Assembly: GCF_000159955.1 (NCBI RefSeq)
Contig: NZ_GG695999.1
Coordinates: 1-42,820 of the forward strand
DNA: 42,820 nucleotides
Reading direction: 5' to 3'
From: Paenibacillus sp. oral taxon 786 str. D14
GTDB lineage: Bacteria > Bacillota > Bacilli > Paenibacillales > Paenibacillaceae
Part shown: positions 1 through 9,079 of the stretch, in pieces
How the letters are laid out: each line of letters starts with the position of its first letter
Numbering within the stretch: the first letter of the stretch is position 1
Position numbers and translations under genes: made by a program
Notes under the pieces: model-generated
Told to the model about the DNA's origin: nothing
Databases searched by the model: none
What the model saw: only the letters and a program-made list of their open reading frames with translations

Positions 1-4
1 TTTT

Positions 5-90
5 TACCGCTATATACTCACGGAGATTAAGCTTCGCTGCGAATAGCGGTAATATATGGCCTTATTAGGCCCAATATACGCCATAATAAG
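5..90. repeat. Inverted repeats downstream of the hydrolase operon
   Basis: Two dyads lie between the window edge and the stop of the first gene: TACCGCTAT at 5-13 with ATAGCGGTA at 43-51, and CTTATTA at 61-67 with TAATAAG at 84-90. They could fold in RNA of either strand. Neither is followed by a U-run in the minus direction in which the upstream operon is transcribed, so a standard intrinsic terminator is not shown. The role is unknown. Confidence 0.4.
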
Positions 91-101
91 TGCAACGCGG
101 C

Positions 102-1724
102 TTACTTGATCCCCTGAACCCAAGCTGCAATATCGTCGATGATCTCCTTGAAGACGTTGGACGGTTGGGCGTACTCGGCGCCGATCGAGAGGCCATCCAC
201 TTTGGCCAGCAGGTGGTTGACCTGCGGATACGATTTAAACGCGACGTCTTTGCGGTTTTGCAGCGCGGTTTTCCAGCCTTCAAATTGCTTCATCGTCACT
301 TGCCAATCGTTCTCGCCTTGCAGGATCAGCATCGGAACGGACTGCTGCTTGGCGAGCTCGGCCGGCACGTAGTTTTTCTGCTCAAACCACCAGTACGCCG
401 GTTGGGTCGGGAATTGCTCCGGCATATGGTCAACCGTATACTGCGGGTCGTTGACCATCGCGGCGATCGACGTATACATCGCAGCTTGCTGCTCGTAAGG
501 CGCCGGGTCCAGGCCGAGCTCCTTCACACGGCTGACGAGCTCCGCTTGCTGCTCAACCAACACATCGGCGAATTTGCCGCTTGGTCCGGATAGCAAGATT
601 GTCCCGGCGATGTCGCCGCTGGTATCGCCTGCGATGATCAACGGCATCGCATAACCGCCTTGGCTATGGCCGGCGACAAAGATGCGGGAGGCATCGATCT
701 CCGGTGTCTGTTTCAATAACGCGACCGCCTTCAGGGCATCGTCGACCGTCTCTTTTTTCAGCGTAAACTTCGAATCGGCGGCCACTTTAAAGGTATGCTC
801 GTACGTGACTTTGTCGTACCGCAGAACGGCGATGCCTTGCGCAGCCAGGCCCACCGCCAGGTCACGGAACGGCTTGGCGCTGCCGATCGCCTCGTCCCGA
901 TCGTTGGTTCCGGAGCCGTGCACCAGCACAACGGCAGGGAACGGGCCGTTGCCCACAGGCAGCGTTAAGGTGCCCGGCAAGGCCATGGCGCCTTCCCCAA
1001 CGGTGACTTCCCGCTCAGTATAAGCGGCGGCATCTTCGTAGGCAGGCTTTTGGTAGGCCGAGCTGGCAGCGGCAGCGATATACATATCGTCGATCTCACC
1101 TGCGGCATTCAGCCGCAGCGTTAAGTTCACAGGAACTGCGGCCGTTTGAAAGGCGTACGTTACGTTGCGGTGGACGGTATTGGACGTTTCACTCTTGGAT
1201 GGAGTGCCAACCACTTTGCCGAACACCGCTTCATAATTGGCCCATAGCTGGTTCAGCAGGGAAGCCGGAAGGTAAGAAGATGCAGAGGCGCTGACGTATT
1301 TCGCCGCTTCGGCGCCGTTACCGGCAAGCAGCGCTTTCAGGAACAAGTCGGCGGAGTCCGCAGCTTCCGCATCCGTCTGCGCCGATTCATTTTCCCCAAA
1401 CACCTCAACCAGCCATTTGGCATCGACCAGCGCCCGGCCGTTCGTTATACGTACAGGCTCCCCTAAAATAGCACGTTTCCCGTCCACCAACGCTTCCGAC
1501 GAATCGAGGGTCAGCTCCAGCTTATGTCCGTCCTTGGTGATGAGGATGCTGCGGCTTTCCGGCAGCCAATCTACTTGCGCGCCAAAGTCTTCGGCCGCTT
1601 TCCGTACAGGGATGAGCGCAGTGGCGCTTTGCTGAGATGCCAGAGCGGATGCTGGCGGAAGTGCCAGACTAAGGGTGAGTGCAACAGCGGCGGCATGCTT
1701 GAATAGTTGGGATCGTTGGGTCAT
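102..1724 (-). CDS. Exported alpha/beta hydrolase with N-terminal stalk domain
   Basis: A 540-residue protein read from ATG at 1724, which has TAAGGAGG at a good distance upstream; an in-frame ATG 24 bases earlier is less well placed. A signal peptide (about residues 1-28, ending ALAS) is followed by a copper-amine-oxidase-N-like stalk domain (about 33-110, with a VRKAAE...GAQVDW pattern), a DUF3887-like region (about 125-215) and a peptidase-type alpha/beta hydrolase domain (about 235-540). The nucleophile elbow is GHSQGG, and GENDW and VNHLL near the end carry the likely Asp and His of the triad. It is probably an extracellular or wall-bound esterase or peptidase; the substrate is unknown. 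It is the third gene of a gntR-DUF1648-hydrolase operon, 35 bases after the membrane protein. Confidence 0.88.
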   Translation of the reverse strand: MTQRSQLFKHAAAVALTLSLALPPASALASQQSATALIPVRKAAEDFGAQVDWLPESRSILITKDGHKLELTLDSSEALVDGKRAILGEPVRITNGRALVDAKWLVEVFGENESAQTDAEAADSADLFLKALLAGNGAEAAKYVSASASSYLPASLLNQLWANYEAVFGKVVGTPSKSETSNTVHRNVTYAFQTAAVPVNLTLRLNAAGEIDDMYIAAAASSAYQKPAYEDAAAYTEREVTVGEGAMALPGTLTLPVGNGPFPAVVLVHGSGTNDRDEAIGSAKPFRDLAVGLAAQGIAVLRYDKVTYEHTFKVAADSKFTLKKETVDDALKAVALLKQTPEIDASRIFVAGHSQGGYAMPLIIAGDTSGDIAGTILLSGPSGKFADVLVEQQAELVSRVKELGLDPAPYEQQAAMYTSIAAMVNDPQYTVDHMPEQFPTQPAYWWFEQKNYVPAELAKQQSVPMLILQGENDWQVTMKQFEGWKTALQNRKDVAFKSYPQVNHLLAKVDGLSIGAEYAQPSNVFKEIIDDIAAWVQGIK

Positions 1725-1759
1725 TTCATTTTCCTCCTTAAATATCAAATGAGCTTCAT

Positions 1760-2863
1760 CTATTTAGTAAGCCAGGCAGACCAGGCGATGACGACCAGAA
1801 TGCCCAGCAGGGTGAGCCATGATATCGGATTTGCGAAGTTCATCGTCCAGCCGATCCCGGTTCTTTTCTCCACAAAAAGAGTTGGGTCCTGCGGATTAAA
1901 GTAAATCGCTCCCAGCTTCCAGTAACGGTCATCGTAAACCGGCGCGGCGCTTGCATTGCCGGGGACACGCCCGCGTCCGATTCGGCTGCCGCCTTGGCCT
2001 GTCGTAAAGGTCAGCACCATGGCAAATAATACAATAAATACAGGGACGGCCAGGCTAACCATCGTGATCACGCTGATATCCATGGGACGAATCATGTTAA
2101 CTTGAATGAACGAAAACATCAGGATCAACGCCAAGGATGAGGCTACTGTGAAGACGGACCATCTCCGGCGGAACGCGGCGTTTTGACGGAGCGAGCGCTC
2201 TGGATCGGAGGTCCGGAGCTGTTGTTTGCTGTGATGGATCGACCAATTCACAAACCAGAACAGCAACGTTAAGATGATCTGCATCACGTTAGGAAACAAC
2301 ACGATGCGATAAGATTTAGCGGCACTGCTGACCACTTGACCCGAAAAATCGAACTTCATTGCGACCGTATCAGGGATAGACGCGTATTGGCTCAGGGTCA
2401 GGGCTGCACTTACGACAATGATGACGGCGTGGATCAGAAACCACTTGCCGGATAATGCCAGCCTTTGCCGGCGAAACCCGGTGTCCACCGCAATCAAGGC
2501 CGGAGAGTCCGGAGCGGCGGGCAGGGACGGGCGGAGTTTTTTCATCCGGAAGTAAAACGCTAGATGGAGTCCCGTGGAGATCACGAGGACCACTCCGAGA
2601 TAAATGGCAAACAGGATACCCTGCTCATTGCCATTCTTGTTCCACAGGCTCACGAAGCAGGCAATCAGCAGGAGTGAATAGATGGTTCCGCTGATGGAGG
2701 CATACAGCCTGCGCAGCCGCCGCACCGGTTCGCTCCAGTATTGCTCCTCGCTAACGGATACGCCGAAGCTTACCGTCTCCCGAGTTAAATAAGGCATCAA
2801 GGCTAAGGACGCCAGCAAGGGCAAAAACATCAACAATAAGAGAAATGTAGATAGTAGCTGCAT
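1760..2863 (-). CDS. DUF1648 multi-pass membrane protein with C-terminal DUF5808-like motif
   Basis: A 367-residue integral membrane protein. Hydrophobic segments occur at about residues 2-25, 58-78, 85-108, 140-160, 190-210, 238-258, 266-288 and 345-365. The stretch around IPDTVAMKFDFSGQV matches DUF1648, found in SdpI-like and YtrA-linked membrane proteins, and DDRYWKLGAIYFNPQDP near the C terminus matches DUF5808. The function is unknown; SdpI relatives give immunity to secreted toxins, but that is only a family hint. The start ATG (2861-2863) follows AAAGGAG, which is made of the last codons of gntR, and only 6 bases separate the genes, so translational coupling is likely. GntR regulators of this type commonly sit beside such membrane genes. 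Confidence 0.85.
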   Translation of the reverse strand: MQLLSTFLLLLMFLPLLASLALMPYLTRETVSFGVSVSEEQYWSEPVRRLRRLYASISGTIYSLLLIACFVSLWNKNGNEQGILFAIYLGVVLVISTGLHLAFYFRMKKLRPSLPAAPDSPALIAVDTGFRRQRLALSGKWFLIHAVIIVVSAALTLSQYASIPDTVAMKFDFSGQVVSSAAKSYRIVLFPNVMQIILTLLFWFVNWSIHHSKQQLRTSDPERSLRQNAAFRRRWSVFTVASSLALILMFSFIQVNMIRPMDISVITMVSLAVPVFIVLFAMVLTFTTGQGGSRIGRGRVPGNASAAPVYDDRYWKLGAIYFNPQDPTLFVEKRTGIGWTMNFANPISWLTLLGILVVIAWSAWLTK

Positions 2864-2869
2864 TTCGGT

Positions 2870-3256
2870 TTACTCCTTTCGAGAAATCTCTTGGTGGATT
2901 TGCTCTACAATCCGAAGCAGTTCTTCCTTCTCCATCCCGCGGCAGATGGCTTCGGCCACGATCGGACGCAGCTCGCGCCGCTGTTTCTCGCGAAATTCCG
3001 GCGTAATCGGCGGCATGGCCACCGGATCGACGACAACGCCTTTTTGGCGGTGGACTTGGATGTAACCTTCCTGCTTCAGAATCGTATAGGCTTTGTTCAC
3101 CGTATGCAGGTTAACGCCGATATCGGAAGCCAAGCTGCGTACGGAGGGCAAGGGTTCGCCCAGTTGAAGCCGTCCGCTGGCAATCCCTTCGATAATTTGA
3201 TTAACCAGTTGTGTATAAATCGGGACCTCCGATTGTAAATCCAACTGAATGATCAC
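2870..3256 (-). CDS. GntR-family transcriptional regulator, YtrA subfamily
   Basis: A 128-residue regulator. The N-terminal winged helix-turn-helix (residues 8-72) has the typical pattern PIYTQLVNQI, then G.LPSVRSLA, then VNLHTVNKAY and a wing ending in GVVV. Only a short helical tail of about 50 residues follows, as expected for the YtrA subfamily, with no large effector domain. The start is GTG (3254-3256) preceded by AAAGGAG. It is the first gene of the operon that runs into the DUF1648 gene and the hydrolase. A perfect 8-base dyad lies 27 bases upstream of the start, so autorepression is the simplest reading. The signal sensed cannot be inferred from the sequence. Confidence 0.92.
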   Translation of the reverse strand: MIIQLDLQSEVPIYTQLVNQIIEGIASGRLQLGEPLPSVRSLASDIGVNLHTVNKAYTILKQEGYIQVHRQKGVVVDPVAMPPITPEFREKQRRELRPIVAEAICRGMEKEELLRIVEQIHQEISRKE

Positions 3257-3282
3257 GGACAGGCATCTCCTTTTTGTTCTAA

Positions 3283-3305
3283 CTGTTATACATTAACTAT
3301 AACAG
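3283..3305. promoter_or_regulatory. Palindromic operator upstream of gntR
   Basis: CTGTTATA (3283-3290), a 7-base spacer and TATAACAG (3298-3305) form a perfect inverted repeat just upstream of gntR. On the minus strand the right half includes TATAGT, a good -10 element, so a repressor bound here would block the operon. The size and AT-rich core suit GntR-type operators. No convincing -35 was found. Confidence 0.6.
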
Positions 3306-3401
3306 ATAGTTTGTGTGGTGTAAAGTGCTGCAGGAGCGATTGATTGACGGGTACCTGAAATCATGATTAGATGATCCTGACCATGAATGGGGGAGTTATA
3401 G

Positions 3402-3839
3402 GTGTCGGATCAGACGGAGGGGCGTTTGACCGGATACTTCAGCTGGTATTCAGCGGATGAGGTGGAGGCGAACATCAATGCCATGGTGCATCCGCAGCAG
3501 CGCCGCCAAGGTATTTTCCGAACTTTGCTGGAGGCGGCGGCAACGGACATGCGCGAGCAGGGGATTCAAGCCTGCCGATTTAAAGTTCCGGCGGATTCGG
3601 ATGCCGGTCAACATACCATGGAGCATCTTGGCGCCCAGTTTGACAAATCGCAGTACGCAATGGAGTTTCTCGCTTTACCGAGCGATGAGATCAGGAACCC
3701 GAACCTCGCGCTTCGCCCGGAAACGCTGGAGGATTTCGGATTTATGGTGCGCTGCTCCACACAAGCGTTTGGCGATTCGGAGGAGTGGACGCTGCGTTAT
3801 TTCGGTAATACCCGGGAGATTACTACACATGTAAGCTAA
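3402..3839 (+). pseudogene. GNAT acetyltransferase remnant, truncated at both ends
   Basis: The 145-residue open frame starts at GTG with a stop codon directly upstream. It begins at a late strand of a GNAT fold (GYFSWY) and contains the acetyl-CoA binding motif A (VHPQQRRQGIFRTLL, residues about 29-43). A linker and the start of a second GNAT-like region (LALRPETLEDF...) follow, and the frame ends abruptly after RYFGNTREITTHVS. Tandem-GNAT proteins are usually near 280-300 residues, so the first 50-60 residues and most of the second domain are missing. GGGGGAG precedes the GTG, so a short product could be made, but an active enzyme is unlikely. It converges with acnA across a terminator. Confidence 0.6.
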
Positions 3840-3857
3840 AAGCATGGCCATAAGATG

Positions 3858-3903
3858 AAAAAAACGAGTTCCCTTCACACACCGTGAAGAGAACTCGTTT
3901 TTG
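3858..3903. terminator. Bidirectional terminator between GNAT remnant and acnA
   Basis: AAAACGAGTTC and CTTCAC pair with GTGAAG and GAACTCGTTTT around the loop ACACC, with one C/A mismatch. A-runs on one side and T-runs on the other let it stop transcription from both converging genes. Confidence 0.85.
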
Positions 3904-3918
3904 ATTTGAAGCGTTGAT

Positions 3919-6636
3919 TTACGCGTTTGCTGCGATCATTTGACGCAATACGGTTTGCAGGATGCCGCCGTTGTGATAGTAATCCACATCGACCATGCTG
4001 TCGAGGCGGGCAATCACCGTGAACTGGAACGTGCTTCCATCCTGGCGGGTTGCCGTTACGGTTAATTCTTGACCCGGCTTCACGTCGTTGCTCAGGCCTT
4101 CGATATCAAACGTTTCGGTGCCGTCGATGCCTAGCGTTTTCCAGCTTAAGCCTTCCTTAAATTGCAGCGGCAGTACACCCATGCCGACCAGGTTACTGCG
4201 GTGGATCCGTTCGAAGCTCTCCGCGATAACCGCTTTGACACCCAGCAGGTACGTGCCTTTCGCTGCCCAGTCACGGGAGCTTCCGGTACCGTATTCTTTG
4301 CCGGCAATGACAACGAGGTTTTGGCCTTCAGCTTGATATTTCATCGAAGCGTCGTAGATCGACATCACTTCGTCCGTCGGCAGGTATTTCGTTACGCCGC
4401 CTTCCGTACCTGGCGCCACTTGGTTGCGGATGCGGATGTTGGCGAACGTGCCGCGCATCATGACCTCGTGGTTACCGCGGCGGGACCCGTAGGAGTTGAA
4501 GTCTTTGCGTTCAACTCCATGCTCTGTCAAATATTTGCCCGCCGGACTGCTTGGCGAAATGTTGCCCGCCGGAGAGATATGGTCGGTCGTTACCGAATCG
4601 CCGAGCAAGGCCAGCACACGTGCACCGCGGATGTCTGCAATGTCGGACAAGCCTTCGCCAATCTTCTCAAAGAACGGCGGATTTTGGATATAGGTCGATT
4701 TCTCATCCCACTCGTACAGCTCGCCTTGCGGAACCGGGATGGAATTCCAGCGTTCGTTTTGCGTGAAGACATTCTCGTATTTGCTGCGGAACATCTCCGG
4801 ACTCATCGATTGGCCGATCACTTCCTTAATTTCTTGGGAAGAAGGCCAGATGTCCTTCAGGTAAACCGGCTTGTTGTCGCGGTCGTAGCCGATCGGATCG
4901 TTTTGCAGGTCGATATTCACCGTACCCGCGAGCGCGTAAGCAACGACCAGCGGCGGAGAAGCCAGATAGTTCGCTTTCACCTGTGCATGGACGCGGCCTT
5001 CAAAGTTCCGGTTCCCCGAAAGTACCGCCGCAACCGTCAGATCGTTATCGGCGATCGCTGCGCTGACTTCGTCCGGCAATGGACCGGAGTTCCCGATACA
5101 GGTTGCGCACCCGTAACCGGCAACGTGGAAGCCAAGTGCTTCGAGCGGCTCGATTAAGCCGGCTTTTTGCAGATACTCCGTTACCACGAGGGAGCCTGGG
5201 GTCAAGCTGCTCTTCACGTAACCCGGCTTGGTCAGACCGCGTTCAACGGCTTTCTTCGCCAGCAGGCCAGCGCCGACCATAACGCTTGGGTTGGAGGTGT
5301 TGGTACAGCTCGTAATCGCCGCGATAACGACGGCGCCAGTTTTCAGTTCGCTGGTTGAACCGTCCGGATGCTTCACCGGTACGGACTGCTCGATCTTCTC
5401 TTCGGTCAGGCCGTAACCGCCTTTCTCAACCGGCGTGCGGATGATGGAGTTGAAGCTCTCTTTCATCGCAGTAAGCTCGATGCGGTCCTGCGGACGCTTT
5501 GGTCCGGCCAAGCTTGGTACGACGGAGCCAAGATCCAGCTCGATCAGATCGGTAAATACCGGATCCGGCGTATCGTCCGTGCGGAACATGCCTTGCGCTT
5601 TGTAATAGGCTTCAACCAGCGCGATTTGCTCTTCGGAGCGGCCGGTGCTACGCAGATAAGCGAGCGTTTCCTTATCTACCGGGAAGTAACCGATCGTTGC
5701 ACCGTATTCCGGGGCCATGTTTGCCACGGTCGCGCGATCGGCAAGGCTGATGTTGGTCAGGCCTGGGCCATAGAATTCCACGAATTTGCCGACAACGCCT
5801 TTCTTCCGCAGCATTTGCGTAACGGTCAGCGCCAAGTCGGTGGCCGTAGCGCCCTCAGCCAGGCTGCCGGTGAGCTTAAACCCGATAACTTCCGGAGCGA
5901 CAAAATAGAGCGGTTGCCCCAGCATGCCCGCTTCGGCCTCGATCCCGCCAACGCCCCAGCCAACGACGCCAAGACCGTTGATCATCGTCGTATGGGAGTC
6001 GGTGCCTACGAGCGAATCTGGGTAAACGAACGTTTCGCCGTTTACGGTCTTCGTAGCGGCCACAGATGCCAGATACTCCAGGTTGACCTGGTGAACAATC
6101 CCGGTAGCCGGAGGTACGGCGCGGAAGTTGTTGAAGGCGGTTTGCGCCCAGCGCAGGAAGCGATAACGTTCTTCGTTGCGCTCAAACTCAACCTTCATGT
6201 TGTACTCAAGCGCATCTGGGGAACCAAACGCGTCGACCATGACGGAGTGGTCGATGACGAGGTCAACCGGCACGAGCGGGTTGATTTGTTTCGGATCCCC
6301 GCCGGCTTTCTTCACGGTGTCGCGCATCGCGGCGAGGTCGACGACGACCGGTACACCGGTGAAATCCTGCAATACGATACGAGCGGGGATAAAAGGAATC
6401 TCTTTATTCTCATCGCGGCCCTCGCTCCAACCGGCGATTTGCTTCACATGTTCTTGGGTGATCGCTCTTCCGTCATATTGGCGGACAGCGGCTTCAAGCA
6501 ATACTTTAATGGAGAACGGAAGTCTGGAAATCTTCCCCAGACCTTGCTGCTCAAGAGCTTGCAGGTCATAGTAGCGGTAGCTCTTGCCGCCGACCTCCAG
6601 CGTACGGGCAGCGGAAAAAAAATCGTTCGCTGACAT
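3919..6636 (-). CDS. acnA: Aconitate hydratase
   Basis: A 905-residue cytosolic aconitase that interconverts citrate and isocitrate through cis-aconitate in the TCA cycle. The order of domains is that of the AcnA/IRP1 family: an N-terminal core, GTDSHTTM with the conserved active-site region, the first iron-sulfur ligand Cys444 in [10 protein letters not shown], two more ligands Cys510 and Cys513 in [12 protein letters not shown], and the C-terminal swivel domain with [13 protein letters not shown]. The length matches B. subtilis CitB, which is also an RNA-binding regulator. The ATG at 6634-6636 follows AAGGAGG. It is a single-gene unit with its own promoter and a downstream bidirectional terminator. 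Confidence 0.98.
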   Translation of the reverse strand: MSANDFFSAARTLEVGGKSYRYYDLQALEQQGLGKISRLPFSIKVLLEAAVRQYDGRAITQEHVKQIAGWSEGRDENKEIPFIPARIVLQDFTGVPVVVDLAAMRDTVKKAGGDPKQINPLVPVDLVIDHSVMVDAFGSPDALEYNMKVEFERNEERYRFLRWAQTAFNNFRAVPPATGIVHQVNLEYLASVAATKTVNGETFVYPDSLVGTDSHTTMINGLGVVGWGVGGIEAEAGMLGQPLYFVAPEVIGFKLTGSLAEGATATDLALTVTQMLRKKGVVGKFVEFYGPGLTNISLADRATVANMAPEYGATIGYFPVDKETLAYLRSTGRSEEQIALVEAYYKAQGMFRTDDTPDPVFTDLIELDLGSVVPSLAGPKRPQDRIELTAMKESFNSIIRTPVEKGGYGLTEEKIEQSVPVKHPDGSTSELKTGAVVIAAITSCTNTSNPSVMVGAGLLAKKAVERGLTKPGYVKSSLTPGSLVVTEYLQKAGLIEPLEALGFHVAGYGCATCIGNSGPLPDEVSAAIADNDLTVAAVLSGNRNFEGRVHAQVKANYLASPPLVVAYALAGTVNIDLQNDPIGYDRDNKPVYLKDIWPSSQEIKEVIGQSMSPEMFRSKYENVFTQNERWNSIPVPQGELYEWDEKSTYIQNPPFFEKIGEGLSDIADIRGARVLALLGDSVTTDHISPAGNISPSSPAGKYLTEHGVERKDFNSYGSRRGNHEVMMRGTFANIRIRNQVAPGTEGGVTKYLPTDEVMSIYDASMKYQAEGQNLVVIAGKEYGTGSSRDWAAKGTYLLGVKAVIAESFERIHRSNLVGMGVLPLQFKEGLSWKTLGIDGTETFDIEGLSNDVKPGQELTVTATRQDGSTFQFTVIARLDSMVDVDYYHNGGILQTVLRQMIAANA

Positions 6637-6657
6637 GAATGAACCTCCTTGATTGTA

Positions 6658-6674
6658 GTTTCACTAGATGAAAC
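6658..6674. promoter_or_regulatory. Dyad in the acnA leader
   Basis: GTTTCA (6658-6663), 5 bases, then TGAAAC (6669-6674) is a perfect inverted repeat between the predicted acnA promoter and its ribosome binding site. It could be a repressor site or a small RNA hairpin. It does not match the CcpC pattern (ATAA-N7-TTAT) known for citB. Confidence 0.4.
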
Positions 6675-6698
6675 ATTATTTCAAAAATTCCTGATTTA

Positions 6699-6727
6699 AG
6701 TATACCTTTCCTACCGTGGGGAGTAAA
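6699..6727 (-). promoter_or_regulatory. acnA promoter
   Basis: On the minus strand TTTACT (-35) and TATACT (-10) are separated by 17 bases, a good SigA-type match (4/6 and 5/6). It lies about 60 bases upstream of the acnA start. Confidence 0.6.
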
Positions 6728-6870
6728 GTACTTTTTGTACCTGATTTAGGCTCGTTTGGGCTGTATCGGTGCGGTTGAATGGGCTTTCAAGCCTAGGCCG
6801 GCCAGGTGTAAAACATACTCCCTCCCAGGCGTTCATATAATGGCTAATAGTGAAAAGGAGGCGTGGACGT

Positions 6871-7875
6871 ATGGCGGAGGAATGGAAGAAGACGTTATCG
6901 GTTTATGTAAACGAACAGAACCAGGACGAAGTGGACTATCGCACGCCTAGCGGAGGCACGGTCGTAACCGATGTGGATTATCTAATGCGGCGGGGTGAGC
7001 GGAAGCGCAGACTGGAGAGCTGGTATCGCCTTCGGGGAGCCTCGCCGCTGCGCTGCGAGACCCGGGCCAAGCTGGTGCGTGAGATCGAGAAGCGCGAGGG
7101 CGAGATCGAGGTCGATCTGCAGCTGTCCCGCAAAATATACTATGAAAAAGGCGGAGCCCGCCATCAGGAGGAGCGAATCGAAAAGCAGCGCCTAACCTTG
7201 GCGCGCGACGGTTCCGGCTGGATCGTCAGCAAGGTGGAACAGCCGGTGCCTGAGCGGCATCCGGTGATGGTGCTCCCTGATCATAATGAAGAGGAAGCGG
7301 CGGGGAGCAAGGGAGCTGTGCCGCGGCCGTTTTTGAACCACGAAGTTCTCGGGATAGGCGGCGCACGCAGCATCGCTTACCGTCGCGAGGAAGCCGTGAT
7401 ATACGCTGATCGGTGGTGGGACAGCTTTAATCCGGAATTCGCCGCCTTTGAGGTGGATTGCACGAACTATATCTCCCAGTGCCTCTTTGCAGGCGGAGCC
7501 CCAATAAACTATACTGGAAAAAGAGAATCGGGCTGGTGGTACAAAGGTTATGTCGGCGGACGGGAGCTGTGGAGCTACAGCTGGTCAGTGGCCAATGCGT
7601 TAGCGCGCTATCTCGGCCAGAGCCGAACCGGACTTCGCGCCGAACTGCTCGAGCGTCCGGAGCAACTCCAGCTTGGCGATGTGATCGCCTACGACTGGGA
7701 CGGCAACGGCACGTTTCAACACAATACGATCGTGACCGCGTTCGACGCTGGCGGCATGCCGCTGGTTAACGCCCATACGACGCCAAGCAAGCACCGTTAT
7801 TGGGATTACCGGGATTCCTACGCCTGGACCGAAAAGACGGTGTATCGTTTTTATCATATCGCGGACCGCTTCTAG
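6871..7875 (+). CDS. Amidase-domain (Amidase_6-type) protein
   Basis: A 334-residue protein. The start is ATG at 6871, preceded by AAAGGAGG; the longer frame from GTG at 6850 would place that site inside the coding region. The N-terminal half (to about residue 165) is charged and has no recognised motif. The C-terminal half carries the Amidase_6 pattern: DCTNYISQCLFAGG with the likely catalytic Cys, GWWY, WSYSWSVANAL, LGDVIAYDWDG and a His in FQHNTIV, ending in YRFYHI. Related proteins in sporulating Bacillota are thought to be cell-wall amidases. No signal peptide is visible. It precedes ddl, with a 24-base palindrome in the gap. Confidence 0.85.
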   Translation: MAEEWKKTLSVYVNEQNQDEVDYRTPSGGTVVTDVDYLMRRGERKRRLESWYRLRGASPLRCETRAKLVREIEKREGEIEVDLQLSRKIYYEKGGARHQEERIEKQRLTLARDGSGWIVSKVEQPVPERHPVMVLPDHNEEEAAGSKGAVPRPFLNHEVLGIGGARSIAYRREEAVIYADRWWDSFNPEFAAFEVDCTNYISQCLFAGGAPINYTGKRESGWWYKGYVGGRELWSYSWSVANALARYLGQSRTGLRAELLERPEQLQLGDVIAYDWDGNGTFQHNTIVTAFDAGGMPLVNAHTTPSKHRYWDYRDSYAWTEKTVYRFYHIADRF

Positions 7876-7880
7876 AGTTG

Positions 7881-7904
7881 AGTTCAATGAAGGTTCATTG
7901 AACT
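7881..7904. repeat. Perfect 11-base palindrome upstream of ddl
   Basis: AGTTCAATGAA (7881-7891), GG, then TTCATTGAACT (7894-7904) is an exact inverted repeat 25 bases before the ddl start. No T-run follows, so it is not a normal terminator. A two-base centre is tight for an RNA loop and fits a DNA operator better. Confidence 0.55.
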
Positions 7905-7929
7905 ACATATTTAAGGAAAGAGGTTGCTC

Positions 7930-9024
7930 ATGGGACAGGACAGAATTACCGTAGGCCTCATCTACGGGGGTAAATCAGGAGAGCATGAGGTTTCGCTGCA
8001 GACGGCCTTCGCCGTATCTAAGGCGTTTAATTTTGACAAGTACGAGTTACTTCCTTTTTATATCGATAAGCAGGGCAAATGGAAGGTGGGCGAGAAGCTG
8101 CACGCGCCGTTTGCCGCACTGGAGGAGCTGAAGCTTGAGGAGAGCAAGGGCGATACGGCTGCTGCGATGGGGCTGTTGTTCAGCAAGCTGTCGACGGGCC
8201 AATCGGAAATTGACGTAGTGTTCCCGCTGCTGCACGGCACCAACGGCGAAGACGGCACGATTCAAGGGCTGTTCGAAATGGCAGATTTGCCATACGTCGG
8301 AGCAGGCGTACTGGCTTCCGCGGCCGGGATGGATAAGGTCATCATGAAGAAGCTGTTCGCCGAGGCCGGACTCGAGCAATGTGCGTACTGCTATTTCACC
8401 GCATCCGAGTGGGAGCGCTCAAGCCACACGCTGATCCAGAGCATCGAGGAGAAGCTTGGCTATCCGTGCTTTGTCAAACCGGCGAACCTTGGCTCCAGCG
8501 TAGGGATATCCAAAGCGCGAAACCGTGAGGAGCTGCTGTCCTCCGTGGCGCTGGCCTTCCGTTATGATTTGAAAGTGATCGTTGAGGAATTTGTGGACGC
8601 CCGCGAAGTGGAGGTCGGGGTGCTCGGCAACGATGAGCCGCTGGCCTCAGTACCAGGAGAAATCGTCTCCTCAGGCGAATACTACGATTATCAAGCCAAA
8701 TATTTGGATGGAAAATCGCAGATGCTGATTCCTGCGCCGATCGATACCGAATTGGCTGAGCGCATCCGGGAACTGGCGGTTAAGGCGTTTAAAGCGATTG
8801 CCGGCAGCGGGCTGTGCCGGGCTGATTTTTTTGTGCGGAAGTCGGATCATAAAATTTGGATTAACGAAGTGAACACGATGCCAGGCTTCACGCCGTTTAG
8901 CATGTATCCGCTCTTGTGGCGCGAAACCGGAGTGGCTTATGAGGTGCTGCTGGATCGCTTGATTGAATTGGCGCTGGAGCGCTATGAAGCCCGGCAGGCG
9001 TTGGAATTCGAAAGCGGCATTTAG
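7930..9024 (+). CDS. ddl: D-alanine--D-alanine ligase
   Basis: A 364-residue ATP-grasp enzyme that joins two D-alanines for the peptidoglycan precursor UDP-MurNAc-pentapeptide. The N-terminal motif GGKSGEHEVSL is the Ddl signature, followed by HGTNGEDGTIQG, the ATP-grasp core (FVKPANLGSSVGISKA, EVEVGVLG) and the C-terminal metal and phosphate region INEVNTMPGFTPFSMYP. YYDYQAKY contains the omega-loop Tyr typical of D-Ala-D-Ala rather than D-Ala-D-Lac ligases. The start is ATG at 7930 after AAGGAAAGAGG; a TTG two codons earlier is too close to that site. A GGCGGC-GATT-GCCGCC hairpin (9030-9045) follows the stop without a T-run. Confidence 0.97.
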   Translation: MGQDRITVGLIYGGKSGEHEVSLQTAFAVSKAFNFDKYELLPFYIDKQGKWKVGEKLHAPFAALEELKLEESKGDTAAAMGLLFSKLSTGQSEIDVVFPLLHGTNGEDGTIQGLFEMADLPYVGAGVLASAAGMDKVIMKKLFAEAGLEQCAYCYFTASEWERSSHTLIQSIEEKLGYPCFVKPANLGSSVGISKARNREELLSSVALAFRYDLKVIVEEFVDAREVEVGVLGNDEPLASVPGEIVSSGEYYDYQAKYLDGKSQMLIPAPIDTELAERIRELAVKAFKAIAGSGLCRADFFVRKSDHKIWINEVNTMPGFTPFSMYPLLWRETGVAYEVLLDRLIELALERYEARQALEFESGI

Positions 9025-9079
9025 TCAGCGGCGGCGATTGCCGCCCGGACGGCCGGCTGAATGAAAGGAAGGGGTAACG

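Noticed and set aside
1..101. Intrinsic terminator for the left-hand operon
   Set aside because: The dyads are not followed by a U-run on the minus strand.
4162..5157. Open frames of 331 and 421 codons opposite acnA
   Set aside because: Shadows of aconitase; no motifs and no start signals.
6675..6695. CodY-like sequence upstream of acnA
   Set aside because: About five mismatches to AATTTTCWGAAAATT; AT-rich DNA gives such matches by chance.
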